NCBI GenBank assembly: GCA_040400005.1
Contig: JBBARC010000022.1
Span: 1-47,442 of the forward strand
Origin: JBBARC01 sp040400005
GTDB lineage: Bacteria; Pseudomonadota; Alphaproteobacteria; Acetobacterales; Acetobacteraceae
Direction: 5' to 3'
Length of the DNA: 47,442 nucleotides
Part shown: piece after piece, positions 32,713 to 40,568 of the stretch
Position numbering within the stretch: the stretch's first letter is position 1
How the letters are laid out: each line of letters starts with the position of its first letter
The notes under the pieces: generated by a model
The model's database searches: none
Told to the model about the DNA's origin: nothing
Seen by the model: only the letters and a program-made list of their open reading frames with translations
Made by a program: the position numbers and the translations under genes

Positions 32713-34043
32713 GGCCGGTTTATTTGGCGCTGTGCGCGCTGTTGGTTTCTACGCAGGCTTTTGCTGCCGATAACGCTGCCACAGAAGTTTCTCAGATCGC
32801 AAAAGCTTCATCAAAACCTGCTAATTATGACACCCGCGCTAAGCTTGAAAACCAGATGCAGATCTACATCCGCGAAAAAAGAGATTCCCTGCCGACGAGA
32901 GTTAAGCTTTATTCAGATGTCGCTATGGTTTTGGTGCCAACAACAAGCCCGGATTGGGTCGAACAGCGTTCACTGGCCTATGAAGAAGCTATCCTTAATG
33001 TAAGCGTAAAATACATTAAGGAGCAACAGCTTGAGATTACAAACGATACCGTAAAATCAATGTACCAGGCGGCTGATCAGGTGCCGCCGCCTTATGATAA
33101 AGAGCAAGAGACTGGCCAAGCTGCGGAACTCGTACGGAAGATATTGGCAGTAGGAAATGCAAGAGCCGATGCCGAACTCAAGAAATTGGGCGTCGACCCC
33201 AAGCAGTATGCGGATGCACCTGAGTCGCAGAAACTGATCCAGCTAAAAAATGCCCTTATGAGCAAAACAATCGAAACATCGTTCGGTGAACTTGTTGGTT
33301 TAACTCCACTGCAGAGCTTCGAGGGCAATGATGGCGAGGGTAACTATGCCGTTGGTGTCGTTGCAGCAGTGTCCAGTGGCCTTCGTGATTTTGCACAGGA
33401 GGTTTTGACTTCTAAAGGGGACTTCACTCCTGATCCAAGCAAAGCGTTGGATTTGGAAAGTGTTATTGGCGATGAGCCGGCCTTAGTACCCCAATTTGGT
33501 GTCCGCCGGTTGTTTGACAAGCATGGCTTGCCAGTGATTGTCTCATTCGCGCAGTGGGCCCCACAGGGCAAAAGTGAGGATCCGGCAACTAACGATGCTT
33601 ATCGAGAGGTTGCTGTCTCCCAGGCCGAATCGCGCGCAGATGCGCAAATTTCAAATTTTCTCGCTGGATCAGCACAGTTTGAACGTGAAAGCGATACTGG
33701 AAAGAGTTTAGAAAAAATGGCTGAACGGTTGCCGGATAACACGGCCCTTCAGCATGCCGAAACCAAGTCTATCATTAATGGAATGATGAGTGAGCTTCGC
33801 GTGCACTCCAATATAAAATTATCTGGTATTGAGACGTTCAAAACCTGGTATCTGGACCATCCAGTTACCGGGCGGCCGATAGTTGGTGTTGTGAGAATTT
33901 GGTCAGCCGCCGGCGAAAAGGCGATGAGCGCGCTTCGCGAAAGTGAGCCCAGTGCGGGGACGTCTGCCGATGGTAAGGCGCTCAAGAATGGTCAAGCGGG
34001 TGTGACATCAGGGGCTGACCTCATGAAGGCGAGTGATTTTTAA
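32709..34043 (+). CDS. Secreted protein, DUF6844-like (operon gene 4)
   Basis: About 444 aa with a type I signal peptide (L-A-L-C-A-L-L-V-S-T-Q-A-F-A then A-D). It starts at one of two adjacent GTGs; GTG 32709 overlaps the lpoB-like stop as GTGA. The mature protein is mixed alpha/beta and contains A-Y-E-E-A-I-L-N-V-S-V-K-Y-I near 95-110 and V-G-V-V-A-A-V-S-S-G-L-R-D-F-A near 230. It matches the conserved fourth gene of COG3014/lpoB clusters (DUF6844), from memory. Codon use is distinctly more AT-rich than the rest of the window. Periplasmic or surface; no enzymatic motif seen. Confidence 0.7.
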   Translation: MRPVYLALCALLVSTQAFAADNAATEVSQIAKASSKPANYDTRAKLENQMQIYIREKRDSLPTRVKLYSDVAMVLVPTTSPDWVEQRSLAYEEAILNVSVKYIKEQQLEITNDTVKSMYQAADQVPPPYDKEQETGQAAELVRKILAVGNARADAELKKLGVDPKQYADAPESQKLIQLKNALMSKTIETSFGELVGLTPLQSFEGNDGEGNYAVGVVAAVSSGLRDFAQEVLTSKGDFTPDPSKALDLESVIGDEPALVPQFGVRRLFDKHGLPVIVSFAQWAPQGKSEDPATNDAYREVAVSQAESRADAQISNFLAGSAQFERESDTGKSLEKMAERLPDNTALQHAETKSIINGMMSELRVHSNIKLSGIETFKTWYLDHPVTGRPIVGVVRIWSAAGEKAMSALRESEPSAGTSADGKALKNGQAGVTSGADLMKASDF

Positions 34044-35305
34044 TGCGCTACTTCGCTCTCCTGGCTCTGGTCATTGTTTGCGGTCAGCCAGCATGGGCGG
34101 ATCCTGTTTCTATTGAGTCGCGCGGTAGTGGCATGACCCGCGACGTGGCGGTCAGCAAAGCGCTAGTGTCGGCTGTCGAGCAAGTGACAGGTGTTACGAT
34201 TAATTTTTCCGAGGTATCGGCTGCTGCGGCCAAAAGTGAAATTTCGAATAATACCCGGCAGGTTGATATGGTCCAAACGACACAGGATCAGATAGCGCGC
34301 AGCGCAGGTGGTCGCATCTTAAGCTACGATATTGAGTCGGTAATGCCGGCGCCGGAAGGCGGGCTGGTCGCGACAGTAAAAGTGCAGGTTGAGGTGTTTC
34401 ACGCCAAAGGCATTAGCAATGAAAATCGGCGCCGTATTGCTGTCGCAAATTTTCTTTCAGACGCTGTGGCTGCGTCCTCAAACGAAATGCTGCGGGATAA
34501 GCTTCTGCTTCACCTGACCCAGTCGCGGCGCTTTTTGGTTGTGGATCGCTCAAACGATGACGCATATAACCAAGAAATGGCTATCGTCACGGGGCCTGAT
34601 GCAGCCCCGGCGGAACGTGACCGTGCCGGGAAGGTGCTGGGTGCGGATTACATCGTCACCGGGCATATTGTGGCGCAGGCCGCACGAACCACCGGTGCCC
34701 CCGCGCAAACATCTTCCCAAACACTCGAACTGACCGGCGAGGTCGTGACCAGTACGCGGCCTAGTACCCTCCGCACCATTGCTGGATCTGTTTCCGCCGA
34801 TTTTTCGGTTATTGAAATTGCCACCCGGCAAATAAAATTTGCCGATCACGTTGATGCGGTGGGGTCGAATTTTGATGAAGTGGCGGATCAGATTTCGATC
34901 AAAATCATCAATGCGATCTATCCGCCACGGTTGATAGACATCAGCGATCCCAGCGCGCTCATTATCAACCAAGGCGGCAGCGGCATGAAAACCGGCATGC
35001 GCTTTCGGGTGATGCAGGAAGGCCACGAGCTATTCGACCCCTACACCCACGAATCGCTCGGTAAACGCGAGCACGAAACTGGGGTGATCGAAATTGGGGA
35101 GGTTAGCGAAAAAATATCGTATGCGAAATTGCTCACCGGCACGGTGACGGGCGCGCCAGAATCCTTTGTGCTTCGCCCGCTCGCCGTGGCAGCGCCCAGC
35201 CCGGTGCAGGAGGCGGCCGAGCACCGCAAGGGCAAGCCGCGCCACAAGCCGGCAAATGCGCCAGAAGCGCCCGATACGGGGTTTAAACTGCCGTTTGATC
35301 ACTGA
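34043..35305 (+). CDS. FlgT/CsgG-like envelope protein (operon gene 5)
   Basis: A 420-aa secreted protein with a signal peptide ending G-Q-P-A-W-A. Residues ~20-120 resemble the FlgT/LPP20 N-terminal domain (V-S-I-E-S-R-G-S-G-M-T-R-D-V-A-V-S-K-A-L..V-E-Q-V-T-G-V). A CsgG-like domain follows: I-A-V-A-N-F-L-S-D, then L-T-Q-S-R-R-F-L-V-V-D-R-S-N-D-D-A and K-V-L-G-A-D-Y-I-V-T-G-H-I. No lipobox, unlike true CsgG, so pore formation is uncertain. The C-terminal ~40 residues are Pro/Lys-rich. ATG overlaps the previous stop by one base (TAATG). Confidence 0.75.
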   Translation: MRYFALLALVIVCGQPAWADPVSIESRGSGMTRDVAVSKALVSAVEQVTGVTINFSEVSAAAAKSEISNNTRQVDMVQTTQDQIARSAGGRILSYDIESVMPAPEGGLVATVKVQVEVFHAKGISNENRRRIAVANFLSDAVAASSNEMLRDKLLLHLTQSRRFLVVDRSNDDAYNQEMAIVTGPDAAPAERDRAGKVLGADYIVTGHIVAQAARTTGAPAQTSSQTLELTGEVVTSTRPSTLRTIAGSVSADFSVIEIATRQIKFADHVDAVGSNFDEVADQISIKIINAIYPPRLIDISDPSALIINQGGSGMKTGMRFRVMQEGHELFDPYTHESLGKREHETGVIEIGEVSEKISYAKLLTGTVTGAPESFVLRPLAVAAPSPVQEAAEHRKGKPRHKPANAPEAPDTGFKLPFDH

Positions 35306-35385
35306 CCTCGGTTTAAGCCGGCAGCCCCGCTTGCAGGGTAGCACCGCCGGGTGCAAGGATTCGGGTAACCCGGAGAGTTTGCACC

Positions 35386-36114
35386 ATGCGCCCAATCCTG
35401 CCGCTAGCCGTTGCCGCCTTACTGTTGGCCAGCACCGCCCCTTGGGTCGGGGCCCGCGCCGATGACGCTTCTCCGCAGCCGCGTCTGGAGGACGCCACCA
35501 TCGAAGGCCATGGCGGGCGGCTGTCGATCACCTCGCTGCCGGTGAAAACCGATCACGGCACGATCTACCGTGACATAACCATCGAATTTTCCGCCGATGC
35601 CGCCGGCAATATTATTTTTGCCCGGGGTGGAAGCGGCGCAGGGGCCGCCGGCGCTGGTAGTGCCGGTGCAGCTGGCAGTGCGGTGATTGAGCAGGCGCCA
35701 ACGCCGCCGACCATCGAGCAACATTTTCTAGAGGGCACTTACCGGGCGGTGGCCGATGGCGCGCTGATGCGGTTGAGTTTTCGGGGCAAGCCGATCAATC
35801 CGTTTCGCGATGAGCCGCCGATGTGGGAATTATCCGTGATCAGCGGGGCGGCCGCCGTGCCCGATGCCACCTGGTATCAATGCCCGATTGCCGAAAACCC
35901 GATGCGCGCGCGCCTGCACGAGGCCGGTATTGCGTCACCGGCGTGGAATTATGGCCTGTCGCAGGCCGGCGACGGCCGGGCGTTTGGCTCGGGCGCGCTG
36001 ATTGGCGCGGCGCAGGATGGCAATTTGCTCAGCATTGCCAGTTTTCGCGTGGGCTGCTGCGGGTTAAGCCCGACGCCGATTGCCAAACTGGTGTTTGAAC
36101 GCATCGGCGATTAG
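35386..36114 (+). CDS. Secreted hypothetical protein with Gly/Ala-rich segment
   Basis: A 242-aa protein of unrecognised family with a signal peptide (M-R-P-I-L-P-L-A-V-A-A-L-L-L-A-S.., cleavage near A-R-A). Residues ~81-98 are a low-complexity Gly/Ala/Ser stretch separating a small N-terminal beta domain from a C-terminal part with W-Y-Q-C-P-I-A and V-G-C-C-G-L-S. GGAG Shine-Dalgarno before the ATG. It lies 80 bp after the FlgT/CsgG-like gene on the same strand, so it may belong to that operon, but its codon use is like the GC-rich background and not the operon. Confidence 0.7.
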   Translation: MRPILPLAVAALLLASTAPWVGARADDASPQPRLEDATIEGHGGRLSITSLPVKTDHGTIYRDITIEFSADAAGNIIFARGGSGAGAAGAGSAGAAGSAVIEQAPTPPTIEQHFLEGTYRAVADGALMRLSFRGKPINPFRDEPPMWELSVISGAAAVPDATWYQCPIAENPMRARLHEAGIASPAWNYGLSQAGDGRAFGSGALIGAAQDGNLLSIASFRVGCCGLSPTPIAKLVFERIGD

Positions 36115-36134
36115 CCCACGGTAAGGCCCCGGCG

Positions 36135-36608
36135 TTATGCGCGAAGGGCCGCCCGGCGGAGCCGCCGCGTGGCGATGGCGGCGGTGGCGGCACGCGCCCG
36201 GTTGGCGGCAAGCTTTACCTGCGCGCCGACCGCAATCGCCAGCAGCGCCGATAGCGCGTCGTTGATGGTGCAAAAACGGCCGATATCCTTGCCCTGCACC
36301 GCGTGCCAGACCAGAATTTTGCCGCCGCGGCGGGCGAAGCAATACTCCATCCATGGCGTGCCGGGGCGATAGAGGCCGGCGAAGCTGTCCAGCTCGGTGG
36401 GGTCATCATCGCGGCGTTCATGGATCACCAGCTTGGCGAAACCGCAGGCGTGGACATGGCCAGACCAGCGATCAATATCCATGCGGTCGGTGGTGGTGAG
36501 CGCAAAGCCACCAGCGTCGCGCGGTTTGCCGGCGTCGTGCGGTTTGCCAGCGTCGCGCGGTTTGAAGGCGATGAGGTTGGTGCCACCCTGTGTGTCCATA
36601 TGCTGCAT
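36135..36608 (-). CDS. Hypothetical protein with D-A-G-K-P repeats
   Basis: A 157-aa soluble protein of unknown family. Near the N-terminus an 18-bp repeat gives R-D-A-G-K-P, H-D-A-G-K-P, R-D-A-G-G (nucleotides ~36512-36565). The middle (W-M-E-Y-C-F-A-R-R-G-G-K-I-L-V-W-H-A-V-Q-G-K-D-I-G-R-F-C) looks folded; the tail is Ala/Arg-rich. Converges on the previous gene with 20 bp between stops. Start may be ATG 36608 or ATG 36599. The Ala/Arg tail and the repeat lower confidence in full-length coding, but the central part looks real. Confidence 0.5.
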   Translation of the reverse strand: MQHMDTQGGTNLIAFKPRDAGKPHDAGKPRDAGGFALTTTDRMDIDRWSGHVHACGFAKLVIHERRDDDPTELDSFAGLYRPGTPWMEYCFARRGGKILVWHAVQGKDIGRFCTINDALSALLAIAVGAQVKLAANRARAATAAIATRRLRRAALRA

Positions 36609-36982
36609 TTTTTCTGACCCCGATTGATATCATCACCGGCAACTTCTGATCTGCCGGCGTCGCGGGACTAGGGCAAGCCTAGGCGGGGCGCTGAAAAACA
36701 AAGCAAAAACCACGTTTGGTTGATCTTGGCGGCCGGCCCAGCGGCGAAAACATAAACCACCGTGCAGGCACGCCACGGAAGGCTAGCGAGTTCAAATTAG
36801 CGACTTCAAGAAATGTTACGATCACGTAAACCTATCTCTGATTATTTTGCAATCATTATTTTTAGCTTTGGTTACGCACAGCCATTCCAGCAAGTCACTG
36901 CTAAGAAAGATAAACTCCTATAGTGAAAATATACCCCGTGGTGGCCGATCTCAACATGCAGCGGTGGGGGCGGGCCTGCGGT
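36609..36982. other. Intergenic, partly AT-rich, nothing recognised
   Basis: About 370 bp between the D-A-G-K-P gene and tRNA-Gly. It contains an AT-rich stretch (about 36790-36930) unlike the flanks but no ORF or RNA structure I can name. It may hold the promoter of the minus-strand hypothetical gene. Confidence 0.4.
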
Positions 36983-37056
36983 TGGAGCGGGCGAAGGGAA
37001 TCGAACCCTCCTAGCCAGCTTGGAAGGCTGGAGCATTACCACTATGCTACGCCCGC
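36983..37056 (-). tRNA. tRNA-Gly (UCC anticodon)
   Basis: Minus strand, 74 nt with encoded CCA (36983-36985). Acceptor GCGGGCG/CGCCCGC, discriminator T(U), anticodon stem CCAGC/GCTGG with loop C-T-T-C-C-A-A giving UCC (GGA codons). The T-loop GTTCGATTC is normal. Divergent from tRNA-Trp, 212 bp away. Confidence 0.97.
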
Positions 37057-37173
37057 GCGTAGAGAGTGTGTCTGTGGGTTACGTTTAGCGCGCGGGCGGG
37101 GTTTGCGGCAAGGCTTGTGCCTAAGATCGTCCCCCGGTTTGGCGCAAAATGCCGCAGCCGCAATCACCCACCC

Positions 37174-37203
37174 TTGACACCGCCCGCCCAACCGACTTGA
37201 TAC
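37174..37203 (+). promoter_or_regulatory. Candidate promoter of tRNA-Trp-secE-nusG
   Basis: A consensus -35 TTGACA (37174-37179) followed after 17-18 bp by TTGATA/TGATAC (37197-37203) as -10, about 65 bp before tRNA-Trp. Position and the perfect -35 make it the likely promoter of this operon. Confidence 0.5.
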
Positions 37204-37268
37204 GCCGCTTGCGCTGTTGGCTTTGGCTGCGGTGCGCGTGCGCGCCTGTCGCGGGTGCCGCCTGGAAT

Positions 37269-37345
37269 AGGGGTGTAGCTCAATTGGCTAGAGCGCCGGT
37301 CTCCAAAACCGGAGGCTGGGGGTTCGACCCCCTCCACCCCTGCCA
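37269..37345 (+). tRNA. tRNA-Trp (CCA anticodon)
   Basis: Plus strand, 77 nt with encoded CCA. Acceptor AGGGGTG/CACCCCT, anticodon loop C-T-C-C-A-A-A (anticodon CCA), T-loop GTTCGACCC. Directly upstream of secE, the classic proteobacterial order. Confidence 0.98.
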
Positions 37346-37402
37346 GGCGCACGCGGCACGCAGGTCAAAACTCGCAGCCTCATTTGTTTTAAGGAATACG
37401 CA

Positions 37403-37633
37403 GTGGCGGTCGTGCCTGCCAAAAAATCTTCGCCGTTCAGCTCTCCGCTGAAATTTCTGGCCGATGTGCGTGCCGAGGCCGGCCGCGTCAGCTGGCCCAG
37501 CCGCCAGGAAACCCTGCGGTTGACGGCGTTTGTCTTCGTCATGGCGGTCACCACTGCCATTTTCTTCTTTTTTGTCGACTGGGTGATCGGGCTTGCCGTG
37601 CGCACCCTGTTCACCAGCTCGGGGTTACACTGA
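37403..37633 (+). CDS. secE: Preprotein translocase subunit SecE
   Basis: A 76-aa single-span SecE, clamp of the SecYEG channel. The amphipathic helix with the conserved R-A-E-A-G-R-V-S-W-P-S-R-Q-E-T motif precedes one TM helix (F-V-F-V-M-A-V-T-T-A-I-F-F-F-F-V-D-W-V). Start is GTG with AAGGA in front. Length fits the short alphaproteobacterial form, not the three-TM E. coli form. Two bases separate it from nusG. Confidence 0.95.
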   Translation: MAVVPAKKSSPFSSPLKFLADVRAEAGRVSWPSRQETLRLTAFVFVMAVTTAIFFFFVDWVIGLAVRTLFTSSGLH

Positions 37634-37635
37634 TC

Positions 37636-38166
37636 ATGGCCAAGCGCTGGTACGTTGTTCACGTCTATTCAGGGTTCGAGAAAAAAATCGCCCAGAGCAT
37701 TATGGATCAGGCCGCCCAAAAGGGCCTGGCCGACCATATCGACCAAGTTCTGGTGCCATCTGAGGAAGTGCTGGAAGTAAGGCGCGGCCAAAAGATCAGC
37801 ACCGAGCGTAAGTTCTTCCCTGGCTACGTGCTGGTGAAGATGGAGCTCACCGATGATGCCTGGCATCTGGTGAAAGATACGCCCAAGGTTACCGGCTTTT
37901 TGGGCACCAAGCTGCGGCCGAGCCCGATCAGTGAGGCCGAAGCCGAACGGATTATGAAGCAGGCGCAGGATGGTGTGGATCACCCGCGCCAGTCGGTGAT
38001 CTTCCAGATCGGCGAGCAGGTGCGTGTGGCGGATGGGCCGTTCACCAGCTTTAACGGTACGGTGGAAGAAGTGGATGAGGATAAGGGCCGGGTTAAAGTG
38101 TCGGTCTCGATCTTCGGCCGCTCGACCCCGGTTGAGCTGGAATACAGCCAGGTCGAAAAAGTTTAG
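37636..38166 (+). CDS. nusG: Transcription termination/antitermination protein NusG
   Basis: A 176-aa NusG: N-terminal NGN domain that binds RNA polymerase (K-R-W-Y-V-V-H-V-Y-S-G-F-E-K-K, F-F-P-G-Y-V-L-V-K-M, V-T-G-F-L-G) and a C-terminal KOW domain for Rho or S10 (V-R-V-A-D-G-P-F-T-S-F-N-G-T-V-E-E-V-D, F-G-R-S-T-P-V-E-L). Normal length. Unusually the ribosomal genes rplK-rplA do not follow; the next gene is on the opposite strand. Confidence 0.97.
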   Translation: MAKRWYVVHVYSGFEKKIAQSIMDQAAQKGLADHIDQVLVPSEEVLEVRRGQKISTERKFFPGYVLVKMELTDDAWHLVKDTPKVTGFLGTKLRPSPISEAEAERIMKQAQDGVDHPRQSVIFQIGEQVRVADGPFTSFNGTVEEVDEDKGRVKVSVSIFGRSTPVELEYSQVEKV

Positions 38167-38261
38167 CGGCGCAGCGATAAAAGAGCTGGTGGCGCTGCCC
38201 CAGTTCCGTAGCGTCATGACAACGCTGCCAGCCCAAACGCTATTAAATTAATGCAGGGGGT

Positions 38262-38294
38262 CTGGGGGAGCGGCTTCGCTCCACCAGCCTTTTC
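38262..38294 (+). terminator. Terminator-like hairpin after nusG
   Basis: CTGG..GGAGCG-GCTT-CGCTCC..CCAG (38262-38287) followed by CCTTTTCTT, with GGGTCT/AGACCC as an outer pair (to about 38306). It is well placed to end both the nusG operon and the convergent transglycosylase gene. Confidence 0.5.
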
Positions 38295-38306
38295 TTATCC
38301 TAGACC

Positions 38307-39464
38307 CTAATTCTCGGTAGCCGGTGAAACCACCACGCAACTGCCATGCCCGTGGCTGAGTTTTTGGCAGGCGGCTTCGGCGTCGGTGCGGGTTAGCCCG
38401 AGCAGGCGGGCGCGGTATAGCGTGGTGCCGTGGGTATGGACGGATGCCACCATGGGTTGGGCGTGGCCCACCACCCCTTGTGCGTGGCCGGCGGCAGTGC
38501 GGGCTTGACCGGCATCACCGAAGGCGCCGACCTGCACGCCCCAGCCATGGCCGGTGTCATGTGGCACGGATTCTGATGCCTGTGCGGTGCCGATAAAGTT
38601 TAGGCGGTTTTTGCTGCCGCGGATTGGGCGGGGGTCGGGCGCCTCGGCCACTTCCATGGCGGAATTGGCAGGCGAAATGACCGGGTGCGGTGGCGGCGTA
38701 TGCGCGCCGCCACGGCGATCAGCCATCGCGTAACGGACATTGGCCTGGTGGGCGCGGCGATCGCGGGCAGCCAGCGCGTAAGCTGTATGGCGCGGGTAAC
38801 GGGGGCCGGCCGGGATATTGGTTGGTAGGTAATTCACCGCCAGTTGCTCGGCCGGTGAGCGCACATTGGGATACACGCCGGCAATGGCGGGTGCGATCAT
38901 CGCCACGTACCGGCGGGTTTCCAGGGGTAAAGGCCGATTATTGGTGAGATAACCTTCCAGCCGCGCCGGGCCACCATTATAGGCGGCTAGAAAACCCGGG
39001 CTGCCGAACGCATCGTACATTTCGCGCAAATAGGCCGTGCCGGCCAAAATATTGTTATGCGGATCGTAAGGATCGTCGCCCAAATTATAACGCGCGGCGA
39101 CTTCATCGTAGGTTTGCGGCATCAGCTGCATCAGGCCCATGGCGCCAACGGGCGACACCGTCAGCACGCCATCGTGGTATTGTCTGCCACCGGATTCGGT
39201 ATGGATAACCTGGCGCACCCAGCGTTCGGGCAAATCAAACCGCACCGCGGCTTCGGTGATGTAGGGGCCCCAGGGATCTTCTGGCGGGCCGGGGGGGGTA
39301 TAATCGGCGCGGGCATGGGCGCGGTACTGGGCGGCTTCCTGCGGCGCACTGATTTGGGCGCGGTGGTCGGCGGCGCAACCGGATAGCAGGGCCAGCATGG
39401 CGATGGCGCCAAGGGTACGACACTTTGGGCGTGCAATTATTGTGGTGGCCAACATCCCCCGCAC
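38307..39464 (-). CDS. Lytic transglycosylase lipoprotein with SPOR-like C-terminus
   Basis: A ~385-aa outer-membrane murein lytic transglycosylase. Lipobox L-L-S-G-C, lipid Cys30 from GTG 39464 (ATG at 39455 is the alternative start). The SLT domain carries the catalytic Glu90 in V-I-H-T-E-S-G-G, then G-A-M-G-L-M-Q-L-M-P-Q-T-Y and L-A-A-Y-N-G-G-P. A His/Pro-rich disordered linker (~240-310) leads to a ~70-residue SPOR-like domain (G-W-G-V-Q-V-G-A-F-G-D..Y-R-A-R-L-L-G-L) that would bind denuded glycan at the septum. It probably cleaves peptidoglycan at division sites. Confidence 0.9.
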   Translation of the reverse strand: MRGMLATTIIARPKCRTLGAIAMLALLSGCAADHRAQISAPQEAAQYRAHARADYTPPGPPEDPWGPYITEAAVRFDLPERWVRQVIHTESGGRQYHDGVLTVSPVGAMGLMQLMPQTYDEVAARYNLGDDPYDPHNNILAGTAYLREMYDAFGSPGFLAAYNGGPARLEGYLTNNRPLPLETRRYVAMIAPAIAGVYPNVRSPAEQLAVNYLPTNIPAGPRYPRHTAYALAARDRRAHQANVRYAMADRRGGAHTPPPHPVISPANSAMEVAEAPDPRPIRGSKNRLNFIGTAQASESVPHDTGHGWGVQVGAFGDAGQARTAAGHAQGVVGHAQPMVASVHTHGTTLYRARLLGLTRTDAEAACQKLSHGHGSCVVVSPATEN

Positions 39465-39679
39465 GCGCAGTATCCCCCGTTACCGATCAGGCGGCTGATG
39501 CCGCGTTGAAAACCCCACCGCACTGGCCCGGATAATGACGGGCTAGAGTCATGTCTCAAAGCATTATCATAAGTCGTTAACCAAAATATGTCTTTTGGGC
39601 AAGCACGGAATTGTGTCTGGTGGCTTTGCCGGCACGGTGGCGGCACGGTGGCGGCATGGCGGTTGCGAGGCTGCCGGTT

Positions 39680-40564
39680 ATGGAGTACCGCCCAGGCACT
39701 ATGGACATGCCCTATGAAACAGCCCTGCTGGCGCCGCCGCCAAGCCGGCTAGAGGTTGATGCGAAAACCTCGCCCCTGCGCCGCCACGCCCTGGCGCTGC
39801 GTGATATCACCGATGGCCTAAAGTTGTGGCGCTTGGGGGCAACCCTGGGCTGGCTGGATATAAAACTGAAATACCGCGGATCGGTGTTAGGCCCGTTTTG
39901 GCTGACCATTTCCACCGCTGTGATGATCGCCGCCATGGGCACGCTGTATAGCGTGCTGTTTCACATGGAACTGCACGGGTATTTGCCGTTTTTGGCCCTT
40001 TCCCTGGTATCGTGGAACGCTATTGGCGGGCTGGTGGGCGATGCCTGCACCACCTTCACCGGCGCCGAGGGCACCATTCGCGCAACCCGCATGCCGTTTT
40101 CGGTGCATGCCATGCGCGTTGTGGTGCGCACCGGCATACAATTAGCGCATAATTTCCCGGTGATATTGGGGGTGTTTGCCTATTTCCACACCTGGCCGGG
40201 CTTGGTTGCACTGCGTGCCATACCGGCGCTGGGCTTGTGGACAGTGGATGCGTTTGCTGCGTGTTTTCTGCTGGGTGCGCTGTGCGCGCGGTTTCGCGAT
40301 ATTCCGCCGATTGTTGGCAGCATCATGCAGATTGCGTTTTTCGTGACCCCCATCGTGTGGCGCCCCGAACAACTGGGCACCAAAGGCTGGTGGTTGCCGC
40401 TGAACCCGTTTGATAGCCTGCTGGAAATTGTGCGCGCGCCGATGCTGGGTCTTCATGCTGGCTGGCACACTTACCTTTATGCCATTGGTTACAGCGCTAT
40501 TTTGGTGTTGGGCAGTGCCACGATGTTCGCGCGGGTGCGCTCGCGCCTGGCGTTCTGGTTGTAA
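39680..40564 (+). CDS. ABC-2 type polysaccharide export permease (Wzm-like)
   Basis: A ~294-aa inner-membrane permease with about six TM helices. The N-terminal amphipathic segment contains W-L-D-I-K-L-K-Y-R-G-S-V-L-G-P-F-W-L-T, the signature of O-antigen/teichoic acid exporters (Wzm/TagG). F-F-V-T-P-I-V-W-R-P-E-Q and N-P-F-D-S-L-L-E-I-V-R-A-P are also family motifs. Several in-frame ATGs exist (39656, 39680, 39701); 39680 has GAGG upstream. Followed after 4 bp by its ATPase. The upstream TTG/ATG extension begins in an 11-bp tandem repeat and is not preferred. Confidence 0.88.
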   Translation: MEYRPGTMDMPYETALLAPPPSRLEVDAKTSPLRRHALALRDITDGLKLWRLGATLGWLDIKLKYRGSVLGPFWLTISTAVMIAAMGTLYSVLFHMELHGYLPFLALSLVSWNAIGGLVGDACTTFTGAEGTIRATRMPFSVHAMRVVVRTGIQLAHNFPVILGVFAYFHTWPGLVALRAIPALGLWTVDAFAACFLLGALCARFRDIPPIVGSIMQIAFFVTPIVWRPEQLGTKGWWLPLNPFDSLLEIVRAPMLGLHAGWHTYLYAIGYSAILVLGSATMFARVRSRLAFWL

Positions 40565-40568
40565 TCGC

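Noticed and set aside
40410..40568. N-terminal extension of the wzt-like ATPase
   Set aside because: It lies wholly inside the permease gene and its Cys/Trp-rich text is not ABC-like; ATG 40569 starts the conserved domain.
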